This document shows, one piece after another, positions 49,746-61,724 of a DNA stretch of 64,000 bases. The stretch comes from Ramazzottius varieornatus (taxonomy: Eukaryota > Tardigrada > Eutardigrada > Parachela > Ramazzottiidae): assembly GCA_001949185.1 (NCBI GenBank), contig BDGG01000006.1, positions 540,827-604,826 on the forward strand, in the 5' to 3' direction. Below the pieces are notes generated by a model. That model had not been told where the DNA came from, did no database searches, and was given only the letters and a program-made list of their open reading frames with translations. The stretch's first letter is position 1; every line of letters starts with the position of its first letter. The position numbers and the translations under genes were made by a program.

Positions 49746-52062
49746 CATTCTTGTTTTATTACCTCATGTTCTCGGCTGTGGTGGATGGATAGACAGCCTT
49801 TGTACTCTTTAACACTAACCCTGTTTACGAAAGCGGTTTTTTTCTTTTCTCCGTTGGGGAAGAGTGGAACCCTTTCGCTTCTCATCTGTGTTAACAAATG
49901 GTCCGACCAGAAGGTTTCTTCCTCAGAATTTCTAGGAATTACTGTGGAACTGAATGACGCTAGATTTGTTTTCTGGTCGGATGTTTAGAGATTTCTATTT
50001 CTGTACGCTATGTGTTTTTTATTACTCGAAATTCTGAACCGAGTGTTTGGACCTTCTGTTAGTTTTCCAGAAAAGTGTTTACGTAAAACTCATGAGACGA
50101 CGAGTTTGGTTGTGGACAGTACAACTTCTTCCGTGAAACTCGCGCAGTGCAATATTTCCATGGAGGGCAAAAATGGAGGTCCGCAAACAGTCTCGGGATG
50201 ATCGTTATTTCAAGCGGCGCATCTCTCTTTATCGTTGGCCGGATAGGTGCGCCACTGAGAGTCGGAATCGTCCCGAGACAGCTTGCTCGCCTGTCAGACG
50301 AACCCGCATGTTTGAGATACATTTCTATGAGAAGTGCGACTGAAGCAGGCATTTATCGTGCGTGAGAAAAAGTCTCATGGGGGAAGAGATCAGTTGTCCG
50401 ATATACAGGCCGTTCAAGCTAACTTGTTTTTCAAAGCACTTTTAAGAATCACTATCAGTACTGTATTAATTTTCGTAATTCTTCCGCTCATTGAGCATGG
50501 TTACCCCTTCACCTTGACTACAAATATCACCCAAAAGCAGATCGTTCTGATGTTTGCTTGTACGGCTGGGATATTTTGACTGAGAGTGGGTGGTCAACCG
50601 AGCGAGTTCCAACTTGTTTTTCTTGAACTAGTCGTTTTGGAAAGCCCTTCCTGACTTGACTCATGCCACTCAGAGATGACATCTGATTCTGCATAAGAGC
50701 TATCCAGTCAGACCCGGGATATCTTACGCTTTCCTGGTTTACACGAACTCTTCCTGACTTCTTTGAAGTAAAAGTAGGTCTCGGCTTAACTGGGAGAGAG
50801 ACGAAAGAGATTGTAAAAGATGCTGTTCCAATTTAGTCGAAGAAACCATGGCATTGCCACTGCTGAGTTTCCCTATTGCAGCGGGGCAACAGATCTTGAA
50901 AAAGTTGGTAGGGTGGATTGGGCAGTGCCGAGATACAGAGGGCGGATTGAGATCCTGAGGATGGGTGAGGCTGAGAAAACTGAGTTCTTGAGCCCCGAGG
51001 CAAGCAAAAATCGCGAGCGAGCCTCACAACGCTCGAAAACTCAGACAAAATGCATGGGACATCTAGATAGATATTAAGGTGCTCTGACACAAACCGTCAT
51101 GTGAAACTGCGCCGGTTACTATTTGGTATTGGTATAAGACTTGGCGATTGTGATTTAGACTATTGTAGATACAAAAACCTGTGAAAATCGATTGAAACCG
51201 GTCAAAAAATGAACATTTTTAGACAATGTTAGACCTGCTCCACGACGCTTCCGTTTCCTCTTTCTTGTTCGGCGTGAAATTCTCAGCCTCTAGAGGCTGG
51301 GATTTTTGACTTTGAGACAGGCTAAACCTCGCCAGCCTTATGGATCAATCCGCCCCTGCCGAGATGATGTTGAAAACACCGGTGAAGAATGCGCAGTCGA
51401 GAACGTCCAGCTCGCCTTTCTTCCAACTCCATCCCATCTTCTTTGTCTTTAACATAATAACCAGAAAAAACTTGGTCGGGTCGGAGTAGTACTACACGCG
51501 CAGACTACATTTGATTAGATCGACCACTGTCTCTACACGGAAAGCACGAAGTTAACTAAATGTCACCAATCCAGACAGTCACCGAAACCAACCTGTTTTT
51601 GCCGTTGGGGCCGCCCACAGACCTGATCCGATAAAAATACGAACAGCAAGCAGCTCCAGAGGCGTTCCACACACTTTACAGATACAGTCCTGACGGAAGT
51701 AAGTCACAATCAGCTGTTTTCCCAACCGAAAGTCACTTGCGCTTCGAAACATCGGTCTACGAAAAGCAAGGACAGTTCAGCTTGTTTTGTAACACAGTAG
51801 ACCGATGCCCGCGGTTTCTCTCGTATTTTCACAAGAAAAAAACAACCAAGAGCTGCAAACAGTGTGAAGTTTGGAGTAGAAGCAAGGAAAAGAAGGTGTG
51901 GCACGGTGAGAAGCCAGGGGTCAGCACACGTTACCCAAAATTTAACTGGATTGAATTTTGAATGAAATTACAGTTTTCATAAACGAACAGATCAACAGAA
52001 TACAAAATTAGCACAGCGTTTTCTAATGTGCACTTCACACTTCGTTTAGAATGTGCATAATG
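49746..52062. other. Intergenic region with no recognisable gene
   Basis: Open frames are short and mutually overlapping. The nested hairpin at 50190-50280 is the only structure noticed. Confidence 0.5.
50190..50280. repeat. Nested hairpin: GTGGCGCAC-family unit inside a second pair of arms
   Basis: The inner arms AAGCGGCGCA and GGTGCGCCACT (50212-50256) are enclosed by outer arms GTCTCGGGATGATC and AATCGTCCCGAGAC. The whole can fold as one roughly 90-bp stem. Confidence 0.7.
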
Positions 52063-53096
52063 CTAACTTGAAGGACCAGTAAGAGATGCGTTAAACCCTT
52101 CAACCAAGTTCAAAAAGTCCTGGGGCGGGGGCTTGTTGCATTTTGGGAGGTCGTCGCGGAAAATCACCTTCTGCAGATCGACCTTACTGAAACAGTAGGG
52201 TTTCAGTATGCGATCGATAGTCTTGTCTATCGACAGTATCTCTTTAGCAGTCAGCGAATTGGGATGGATGCGTGTATCCACGTAGACCGAAGGGTCTTCA
52301 CAGATGCCCGTCACGTAGTTGGGAAGATCGCAAGAGTAAATGATCTCAAATCCTCGCGGTCCAGGGGCTTCATAAAGGTAATAGTAGACAGATATAACTG
52401 TAATTAGAGTGAACTGATTGACTTTATGTCTTTAGATTGTTGCAAGACGGGTGATTAACAGCTCTTACAAGGCCGAGCGGTGCTGTTGGAGGAACTAAAC
52501 ATTGTGTAGTAATTGACGCCATCAAATCGGCTGAGAATGTCGATGAAGCTATTACGGCATGGCTCTGGTGCAGACTGCTCCGGATCCGAGTAGCTGTAGC
52601 TTTCGGTTAAGTGAACGGCGAGGGTCCTTGTACCAAGGAGATAGACCACATTACTGGTGACCAGTGTGTTGGTGTACATGGCGTCGTAGATCTGCTCAGA
52701 CGCTCCCTGGCTTCGATACTCATAATAAGTCCCCACACGCTACGAAAAGGCAGATTATTCGTGCCCAGTCGTAGGCATCTAATAAGGCATCATTTAATTT
52801 TACCGCCGAAGGATCTCCAGGAACTGGATTTGGGATGTCGTTGGGAAAACAGCCGGGGTTGGACGTGGGGAACGTTGGGGGTGCCTCGGTGACAGTGCTG
52901 GTCGAGTAACTTCTCTCGCAAGCCCCGGGACTCTGATGAATTCGAGCAAATTGTCCGCTACCTGGTAGCGTACAAATGACTGTCCGACATGCTAGCCTCC
53001 AAATTGAGCTCGGCGAAATTGGTAAATAAAACTTGACTTACGGGATGCGGCATTTCGAAGACATAGCAGAAGTCCCAGAGCAGGAAGTAAATGCAT
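52063..53096 (-). CDS. Secreted lipocalin, ApoD-like, 272 aa
   Basis: Exons 53096-53042, 52961-52804, 52739-52469 and 52397-52063 join with agreeing phases. A signal peptide (MHLLPALGLLLCLRNAAS) is followed by a Thr/Pro-rich linker, then VGTYYEYRSQGAS at the position of the lipocalin G-x-W-Y-E strand, with Tyr in place of Trp. The C-terminal half (FEIIYSCDLPNYVTGIC, a strand, then TAKEILSIDKTIDRIL and KVIFRDDLPKC) follows the ApoD-like order YALVYSC ... helix ... C. Six or more cysteines are compatible with the usual two or more disulphides. Family members bind small hydrophobic ligands outside the cell. The match is from pattern memory and rather diverged. It lies just downstream of SLC26 on the same strand. 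Confidence 0.65.
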
Positions 53097-53701
53097 GGTC
53101 AACGGCAGTCGAGTATGCAATGAAGAAACTCGTGTTAAGGGTTTAATGTAGCCGGCGAAGGCGACAAGGGAAAATGGGGGAAAAACTGTGTGGAAGATCC
53201 AACCAATGGGCGCGATATTAGTTTGAAGCCCACCGTTTCTTCTTCAGTCAGAAGAGTACGAGTGTCCGACGCACGTTTTCCGAGTTGCTTCATGTATGGA
53301 TGTGGCGGTCCTGAAGTAACCCTTCTGCATCGTTTCGACTGTCCAACACCTTACGCGTTAATTACGCCCAGGAGCGGCAGCAACAAGCGAACAAAAGTAA
53401 ATGCCGTATGATACTGTTTTGCAACTTTAAGGTCCGACATTTATCGCAACTGAACATAGTTGATTTATGGCCGACATTCGAATTTCGAACATGATACACC
53501 ACCAGACAGAGCAGCGTCGGTACGGTTTTTGGGTGTCATATATAATTCCATGCTGGCCAAACCGTATTGCGCGTGCGTTGGTCAATGAACGGCAATGTGA
53601 CATGCAGAATGATGGACGACCGCATCTGTGCTGTACTGCAGCTAGCTTAACTTTCCTGCATCGTATGGCACACATGTAACTTTCTGTCTCTATTTTGACA
53701 A

Positions 53702-56700
53702 TTAATCTTTGTCATACTGGACAAAAGGATAACCTTCTACCGGCACATACACCAGATCATAGAAGCGCTCGTCGCGGTACTCCCTAATTGCCTTGTCGGT
53801 CCCAGCAGTGTTCACCCGGATCCTTCGCATGGCCTCCGCTACAGCCTCCACCACACTCGGGAAGATATTCCGTTCGGGTATAATTTTGTGAGATTCCAAT
53901 CCACGTAGCTGCTTCCTCAGAGGCCCTGCATCCAAAGAAAGTATATCGAGCATCATCCTTCGGTGACCTCTGATTTTCGGCGTCGGTACACGCGCCTGGC
54001 CTGAATTTGGGCGTGAACAAAACTATGGGCCACCGAGCGAAAGCGGTACGGGACAGGTGAAACTGACCAATCAATGATCAGGTGCGGAAGTATGACTTGC
54101 CGAAGGGGGCTCAAAACGCTTGACTTCAAACATACATAGTTCAGCTTTCCCTCGTCCTTTCGTTCTGAACATTTTTTTCTGTTAGTCCACCAACTGCCAT
54201 CCCTTGTTTGACACTTCATTGATTTTGAGTTTCTTAGCTCTAGAGTACGGCAGACACCATTCTGGCTGAGTTGTGCATAACTAAATTTCGGGGATTTTGA
54301 TATCCGAATTTTATCGAGGCACGAACGCATCTCGCAACGCCGAGAGAATCAAATCCGGGTTTGACGATAAAACACCCAGCAGGTTTACCGTGGGTAATTG
54401 AGTCGATCGGTTTCGTTCTGGAGATTCACCATTCAAAAGTTATCCCTACGGAAGACTGAGATCAAAACTATACACAACAGGCTGACCGATCATGGCAAAC
54501 CCGATCCTTCGTAAAGTTTTGCGTAATTCTTACGGGAATGGGATACCTCCTAGAAGTGTCATGGTAAATTTAGGCGAAACGAGGAGGGCGAAAAAACAAG
54601 ATTTCTGAGCGAGAAATCTGTGGAAGATTTCTAACCGAGGAATGGTATGTCTTGACAAGGGCAAACCACCATAGAAAATTTCGAACCGTGAGCGGCTCCA
54701 AAAGAGAACCTTGATCACATCTTGATGGCCATCTCACGCTCCTGACCGCTACAAATCTCTTTCATCCAGCAATGCGATAACGTTATTCTAGTCCTCTTTG
54801 GAACAGGGATTATTTATGGAAAACCTTCCTGTTCAACAGGCGAAATCAATGCACGGGCTGGACCCACTACTGTTGCAAGGATGTTCCAGAGTGCAAACTG
54901 AACACAGTACTGCCGCAGAACTGCAAGAAATTGAACTTGACCTCCCCACGCACTCTACTCGTAGTAGGATCCTGGCGCTGACAGACTGTCACTTGCTCAA
55001 GAACTTGGACCTTCTCCAGCGAGATAGAAAAATTCTGGAAGTGGGTTTGAGAAGTGCCGTTGCAAAGTTTTCTTTCCCTCTTCCCCATGCTTTTGCAGCA
55101 CTGGAACGAATTGTCTCTCAAAAAAGCCTGGTGAGAGCGTCATGCTACTATGGGTATAAAAGTCGATCGAAAGGTTTGAGATATGGCGTAGGAAAACAGT
55201 TTCACTTCGGCAGAGGACAGGGGGACGAGTCATACTTCCGTACCCGATAAATCAATCAGAGTAGCGCGGCTTTCGCTCTATAGTCACAGTTTTGTCCTTG
55301 GCCACATTTAGGTCAGGTGCGTGTATTTACCTTTAATTTTGGCCAGAAGGACCTCGATCCCCTTGGCTCGCAGGTCGCTTGCTACCTGCTCCAGCGCGCG
55401 TATGCCGACAGCGTCCATGTAACCCATGGTGCCGAGGTCGAGGATAACTCGGAAAGTGCCGACATTCCGGTGATGCGGGCCAACGAGGATAAATTCTCCA
55501 GTTGCCATCTTCGGTGAGTTTTGGGCGTCATCGTCCACACTAGAGTATGGTGTGCTGTCCAGTGAGGATCTTTCTGAAATCGTGGACTCGAGTTCGAGAT
55601 CGCGACTGTGAATGTGTTGCAGATCGTTGTAGCTGGCGCTAATGTTGGCGACTTTCAGGCTACTCTTGCGGAACAAAGGTCTCTGTTTGAAAAACATAAA
55701 GCCCCGTCTTGCAACTCTACAGTCCGAGTTGTAGATTCAGTATACGGTCAAATGTGGCAGGTATCGTACTGGTTTGGAAGTTCGGAGCAAAGCGTTTGTG
55801 GTCAAAGTCGGTTCCTTATTAGTCGCAACTCTGCTAGAACCTGGGGAAATCCTTTTCGCAGTCTGTTGCTCTAGAGCCAGCGACTTGATGTTCTCGATCA
55901 GATATGGTGCGCTGGCATAATGGAAGGGACTTTGAATCTGGATAATGCGAATTCCTTCGATCTCTTCGGCCTACGCGTACGTCAGGTGACAGTCATGCTT
56001 CATGTGGATTCAAATGGTCATATACTGTATTATGGGAAAAGCTGGTTGGTACCTGCTCGTAATACTTGATGGGAACAAATCCGCCGGAATTCTTCAGTTT
56101 GCCAAGAACTCGTAATCGTGGCCTACGAAAGAACGTAGAACCAGCCACAACAGTGGTAAGTACATGCGCCTGCCTAATTGTTGGTCGGGACAAAAGTTTT
56201 GGCAACCGGCCGAAAGCGGCAACGCTTCGGTTGATTGTCAGTTTATCCGCGAGATGCCGCTTTCGGCCCGTGGCCAAAAATTTTGTCCCGGCCAACAAAT
56301 TAGGCCAGGCGCGTGTACTCGTTCTCGTTCTCGTTTGTTTTTACGGAAATGTACGCAACTCACTTCTGGCTCTTCAGGATTAACATGAGAACTGAAATGG
56401 CAATGCCGAAGAATAGTCCGATCTGGACATTCAACGTTATGCAGCAGATAAAAGTGGCCACCCAGACACACTGCAGAACAAAACACGATCTCGGGAGACG
56501 TCAGAGTATGTCTCTCTGGCAGTATGCGTAAACTAAGAACAATGCCTACCGCATCGAAGCGGCTTCCTCTCCAGATCATTGGTAGATCAGCAAAGCCTTT
56601 CAGCGACATACTCAGGAAGAGTACAATGTTTGTCGATACGATACACTAAGCCAAAAGTTGAACGGCGTAAATTTCAAGAATAATCTTGGATGTCTTAAAT

Positions 56701-59700
56701 CTTTGTCTTTACCGTATTCCCTCCAAGGTTGTGCGTAATACAGCATCACGCCGGTGAACTACACCACTATTATCAATAATTTTGCTGTACAACAGACTGA
56801 TTATTTGATTGTCGCCCATCGCGTCACCACTCATTGCTCATTCTTTTGTGAACTTCTGAGCGGAATCGAGTCTTCCTTATTTCGTGTCGTAATGAGTTCT
56901 GATGGATCGTCCTGTGGATTTAGAAGCATCTTTCGAGTCTAGTTTTAGCTCGGTGGAAGATTCTTTCAGAGGAATAAAGCGCTACTGTGTATGGTAATTG
57001 ATTGGCGAATGTCTTTGATTGAAGACAGCGACACTTTTCCATGGCCGTCAGGTAACATTCGTGGGTCTGTCGCGCAAGTGCGCAGAACCTTGGAGGGGAT
57101 ACATGATATTGCGCTCGTACCACTGGGATGTAAGAGATGGCTGGTCCGGCATATCCGATGAGGATGGCCATGAAGATACTAGCAAAGATGGAGGATAGCT
57201 GGGACTTGCTGCCCATCGACTGGTTAATTAATCCTCGCCCCACTCCAGCCGCCATTGTGATACAGCGGAAGAAGGAGCCTAGGACGTGGGCGCTACCCAG
57301 AGCTAAAAGCTCCTGGTTGGGCGAGATATTATCCTTGTTACGGCGAGCAAGTGTTCGAGCCGAGTTTAGTGAGATACTGTAGATAACGATGGAGTTGACG
57401 AAGCCCGGCCAGATCAGTTCTGTCCCACACTCCAAATTGGGAAGTCTGGGTTTCGGTACCCTATGGAAATCATATCGTTGATTACACTCAGTTCTTCAAA
57501 GTGGCAGTTGTAATAAAAAAAGTATCCAGCTTTGGTAGTGTACCCGTAAGTGAAGGATCCTACTGTGCGGATTCCCAGGGTTCCAGCAAAGTCATACTCG
57601 TAGCTGACACCGGTAAATATGATGAATAATAGAAACTCCTGAAAAACAGGACTGTTATGTAGGTCGCACCAGCTGCAAGTCTACAAGCAAACCGTTCTGG
57701 CGAGCAGGAAGACTTACAAAAGGGACAACCAGGCCGATTTTGTTAAACAGTACAGGCTGGAAGTATTGGCGGAACATCATGAGCGAAGTGGCATAGGCAA
57801 TGGATATCAAGGTTTCCCATCCGCCAATGTCGGGAATGTTGGATAAAAAGAGAATAATATCCTGTGCAGCGACAAAGAACATGACATGATGAAAGGCTTC
57901 GACACAGTGAAAGTCCATGTACCCGCAAGTGTTTGCCATAGGTGTAGTGAACCGGGAAAGAATATCCAAACATGGATGGCAGTTGGCTGCAGATCGACTG
58001 CAATAGGCACGCCAGCGAAAATGGGTCCATCACAGTCGGGGAAAGCAAGGCAGAAAGAAAGCCCAGTTTTAGCAATCCAAAGCCCATCTGAAAGAAAAAG
58101 AAATATTCATAAAAGAAAGTGTCTACCAGTTTGCTCGATTAAGAATATGCGAAGGCGTACCAGAAAGCACCCGGAAGTGAAGGTAATGCCCGTGACGATG
58201 GAAGCATGAATGCCATACTGGTTGTCATTGTTCAAGGTGTACGTCTCGTTGTAACGTAGGTCGGGGTAGATATCGCTGACAATTCCGACAAGTGAAACGC
58301 TGACGGAAGCAGCTGTAATGGGAAGTCCACCCAGTGAGTTGTGGGGCGAACTGGACATCAAACCATAAGCGAAGCCAGGGACTATCAACATAAAGAGACC
58401 GATGTGTGGCCGTAGGCTGCCCGTCATGGCCGTGGCGAAAACTGTACACAGAACATCCTGAAGTTGTGAAAAACTGCAAAGGCCTGGACAATGTTGCAAA
58501 AGTCAAATAATTTGTAAATTACCCTGGGTAAAGTGGATCATGGCGACAATCATCCCAGCTACGAAATCTCGCCAAATATCCATAGCGCTATAATTTTTTA
58601 GTAAAGGAACAAGCGGGAATAGGGAACTGAAGAACTCGTTGGGCGACTTATTGAAGCCATACACCCTTCTGTAAATTGTCTTTCTGTACAAAAGAGATAG
58701 CAGGACGTATGGGAGCCATCACCTGCTTAATGTTAAGAAACTCACTAACGTGGCCAGTTGGGTGGCAGCACTGACGCTATAGGACCTCGGCTTGGCTCTC
58801 CGTCCGGCGGCGGGATCAACAGCTGACTCTCGCCCGTTATCCGATTGTATGGTGAAGGGAGAAGGCAAGCTAGGCACATGTTCAAATGCCTCCGAGGCCA
58901 CCGTTGGCTCTTCCGTCTCGGAGGCGGCAGTGGTGAAGCTGACATTACTGGACCTGTCATCCATCGCTGAGAAAGAAGAAATGGGTATCGGCAGCCCAGC
59001 TTGCATACGACCGATTGCAAGCTAAAATGTTCAGGAAAGGAGTTTGAAGCTTTGGCACCCCAAGGGCAATCTTCAGCTGCTAATGCGATTTAGTGCAATG
59101 AACATTCTGAAATCCATACGGCGTCTGACCAGTGGTCAGATAGCTACATCGGTAAAGTCTGAAGGGGATGAGATTTTGAACTGAAAAAGTTTAACTTTGA
59201 ACTGAAAAAGTGCGATGACGCGATGCCAGCATGAAATGCGTAGGTGGTCGTTTTGCATCAAACATCCTGGCAGGGATATTTCAGTACTTGGTTATCCTAT
59301 AATTTTTTCCCAGAGTATCTTCCCATAAGAGCGAACAGTTTTGTGCGACGTCCATCCGTAGCGAAGCGTAGCGAGGCTACCACTTGATGCCTCTGAATAT
59401 TGCCCACAACTTCATGTCGAAAAATTAGAGGGTCGTTCGGACCGAAATAAGTTCGTATGCAAATTGGGCCGCCGATACCCATATGATGCCTTCAGCTTGG
59501 ATATTAGTGCTAGAGGTTGGTAAACATACCCGGACTAGATCGCAGTAAGCTGTTGGGTGGGGAATCCAAGTAAGCGCCATAATCAGATTGTGATAAGGGA
59601 TTGAGCGGTAGCTGCGGATCACCGTCTAATATCCTGGCAGCCAAGAGCTCAGGTTTTGAAGGGACGGTTTTGGCTTGAACATCGTACGCCTGACGATGAC

Positions 59701-59798
59701 CAAAGCCTGCCCATCGAAACTGGCGCAATACTGCCCACATCTGCTCGCTCCACTCCAAAGCCAAGTTTTCCTGAAGATCCGATAGTTTAACGGTATCT
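53702..59798 (-). CDS. SLC26 (SulP) family anion transporter with STAS domain
   Basis: Exons (descending): 59798-59530, 58966-58746, 58679-58523, 58441-58161, 58087-57923, 57861-57718, 57638-57544, 57460-57121, 56645-56550, 56470-56364, 56122-56053, 55970-55770, 55682-55331, 53925-53702. SLC26 proteins exchange or conduct anions (sulfate, chloride, bicarbonate, others) at the plasma membrane. The frame follows the family order: a hydrophilic N-terminus, IYRRVYGFNK, DFVAGMIVAMIHFTQ, repeated membrane helices, VPKPRLPNLE, NQELLALGSAHVLGSFFRC, then the cytoplasmic STAS domain (VILDLGTMGYMDAVGIRAL ... KGPLRKQLRG) with a Ser-rich insert. Phases agree at every junction; the 58679 start uses the second of two nearby AGs. 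The first exon listed is open at its 5' side, so the true start is not fixed. Confidence 0.85.
54075..55248. mobile_element. 1.17-kb non-autonomous element, ATCAGGTGCGGAAGTATGAC ends (copy 2)
   Basis: The left end GATCAGGTGCGGAAGTATGA and the right end (complement of ATCGGGTACGGAAGTATGAC) match the ends of the 22.3-23.3 kb element. It fills most of the last SLC26 intron (53926-55330). Confidence 0.65.
56161..56317. mobile_element. 157-bp MITE in an SLC26 intron
   Basis: Arms of about 60 bp, imperfect (TACATGCGCCTGCCTAATTG, GGGACAAAA, GGCCGAAAGCGGCA), nearly meet in the middle and are bounded by TA. It lies between the exons at 56122 and 56364. Confidence 0.85.
58981..59482. mobile_element. 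502-bp non-autonomous element (copy 2), in an SLC26 intron
   Basis: The inverted ends ATGGGTATCGGCAGCCCAGC (left) and complement (right) extend about 32 bp. The interior matches the 20667-21152 element in the same orientation. Its left end lies 15 bp from the acceptor of the exon at 58966. Confidence 0.8.
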
Positions 59799-61724
59799 CT
59801 GTCCGGAGGAGCAGCACAAGGATATTGGACAACACAAAATGGCCCGACGAGGTGACAATACAAGTGTTGACATGAGCCGATTACGCAGTAGTATGTCTGG
59901 TCTGTTGTGGAAACAGGCTAGGCGTGAGAAACCCTTACTCTGCGTCTACCAAGTGCGCATTTCTTGGTTGGCGCTCAAAGAAGCTGACAGAGATCATGTC
60001 TTGCATAAATATATTCTAAGCGGTTCCTTTTGCTTCTGACTTATCACATTTATTTTCATTAGGCTAAACTTATCGGGATATCCAGCCCTAGCCCTCCAGA
60101 TGCCCGAAGCATGTGCAAATGGTTAACGGAAATGTGGAAAGAAGGATTTCGGAAGCGAAAGTTACGTGTCGTATACGTAGTGTTTTCCCGAAAAGTCCAA
60201 AGTGGACAGCAGCATTCTACATTTCAAATTCATCAATCACCTAAAGATGATGAAATCCCTCAGAAACTCGACCGGCGGAATTTCTACGCTCTTGACTGCG
60301 TTATAATGCTCTGGGTTAGCCACGCAGACAAGAAGCTTTGCTAAGTCAAGAGTTCTTCCGGGGACCTTGGGTTATGGCTCGGTTGTGGGCGAATCGTACT
60401 TCTTTTCGGAACTTTGAGGAAGGCTCGGACACCAGAATGAAACAGCTTTGCAACTGGAAGCTGCACTCGGTGAAGTTGACCCTTTTGATCGAAGGGATGG
60501 AACGCGGCCGTAGCGTACGCGAACTATCCAGGAACAACGAGAGAATGTTCCGTACAGTAGGTTGCTTTCCGCGGCAAAGGATACACCTGAAGGTGAGAGC
60601 CTTCGATCATCTCGCGTGTCAATGTGGTCCAGAACCCTCATTGGAAACCGAAAACAGAGAAATTTCATTTACCAAAAACAGGGCTTACGATCCGCATTGC
60701 GCCGTCTACTGGACACCGTGCATCTTTGATACACGGTTGTGGCTTTATGACGATAAATGAAAGTTGCCTGTAGAGCTCGCCATGGTAATGGCACTCGTGG
60801 CCTACCGCATTGCTTCGAGCACGCGGTATGGGTTAAACACAGTAACTGACTGTTACGATGAAATTTGCACCACAGAATTCGAACGACTTAGTGATCGTGC
60901 TTTCTCTGGCGATATGTGCAGTATTCTCTTGACGATCACTTGTCATCGAGCTCTAAATCTCAGACTGGAGATGTAGCGGAGCTTCTGCTGAGACTGTATC
61001 GTGAGCTGGATAAACTCTGGCGTGCGAGGAGATCGCCGGCATCGACATTTGCTTCTTCGGCAAGCACGTCCAAGAATACGGCTTTTGCTGCTCCACGCTC
61101 AACTCACGACGCATCTGCATTTCCTACCTTGACAGTGTCCACTTCTTCAGCCCCAAATAAGTGCTCACGCAGGTGCACCATGAGACTTTACTGATTTACA
61201 TCGCTTGAGGTGAGAATAATATTTTGGAACATCATAGGGCAGGTGACACATGACGTCAGAGTTACAATATGGCTGTGCAGTGATGTATTGCTTGTGACGA
61301 CATGCGCTGATTTAGGCAATTCAACCGAATAATCAGTTTTTGTTCGAACTGGTTTGACATTATTTTAATGTACGAGGTAAACGACATAATTCGGCCGTAC
61401 CCGTTTTCGGGACATAATTCGGCCGGTGTTGCGGTATAAGGTGGCAGCACGTGGCACTTTACTGTATGCCGAATACCGCACCCATGACCGTACCACACTT
61501 CGGTTTCGCGGTAACGCTGTTTTGCGGTACCGCACTGGCTATCGAGCAAAGCTTCTTCCCCCACGACAACTACTTTTCCGGAAAGCGATCACAACATCTG
61601 ATTATAAAAGAATCACACAAGAAGCAAGTGGAAAACTGGCACAACATCCATGTTCTGGTACCATGAATGAAAAATGAACAGTGAGGTAAAATTCGCGGAA
61701 TCCGCTAAGGAACAATAAGGTTTG
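59799..61724. other. Region upstream of SLC26, no gene recognised
   Basis: It may contain the SLC26 promoter or further 5' exons. A short direct repeat of ACATAATTCGGCCG occurs at about 61385 and 61411. No other structure is supported. Confidence 0.45.
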
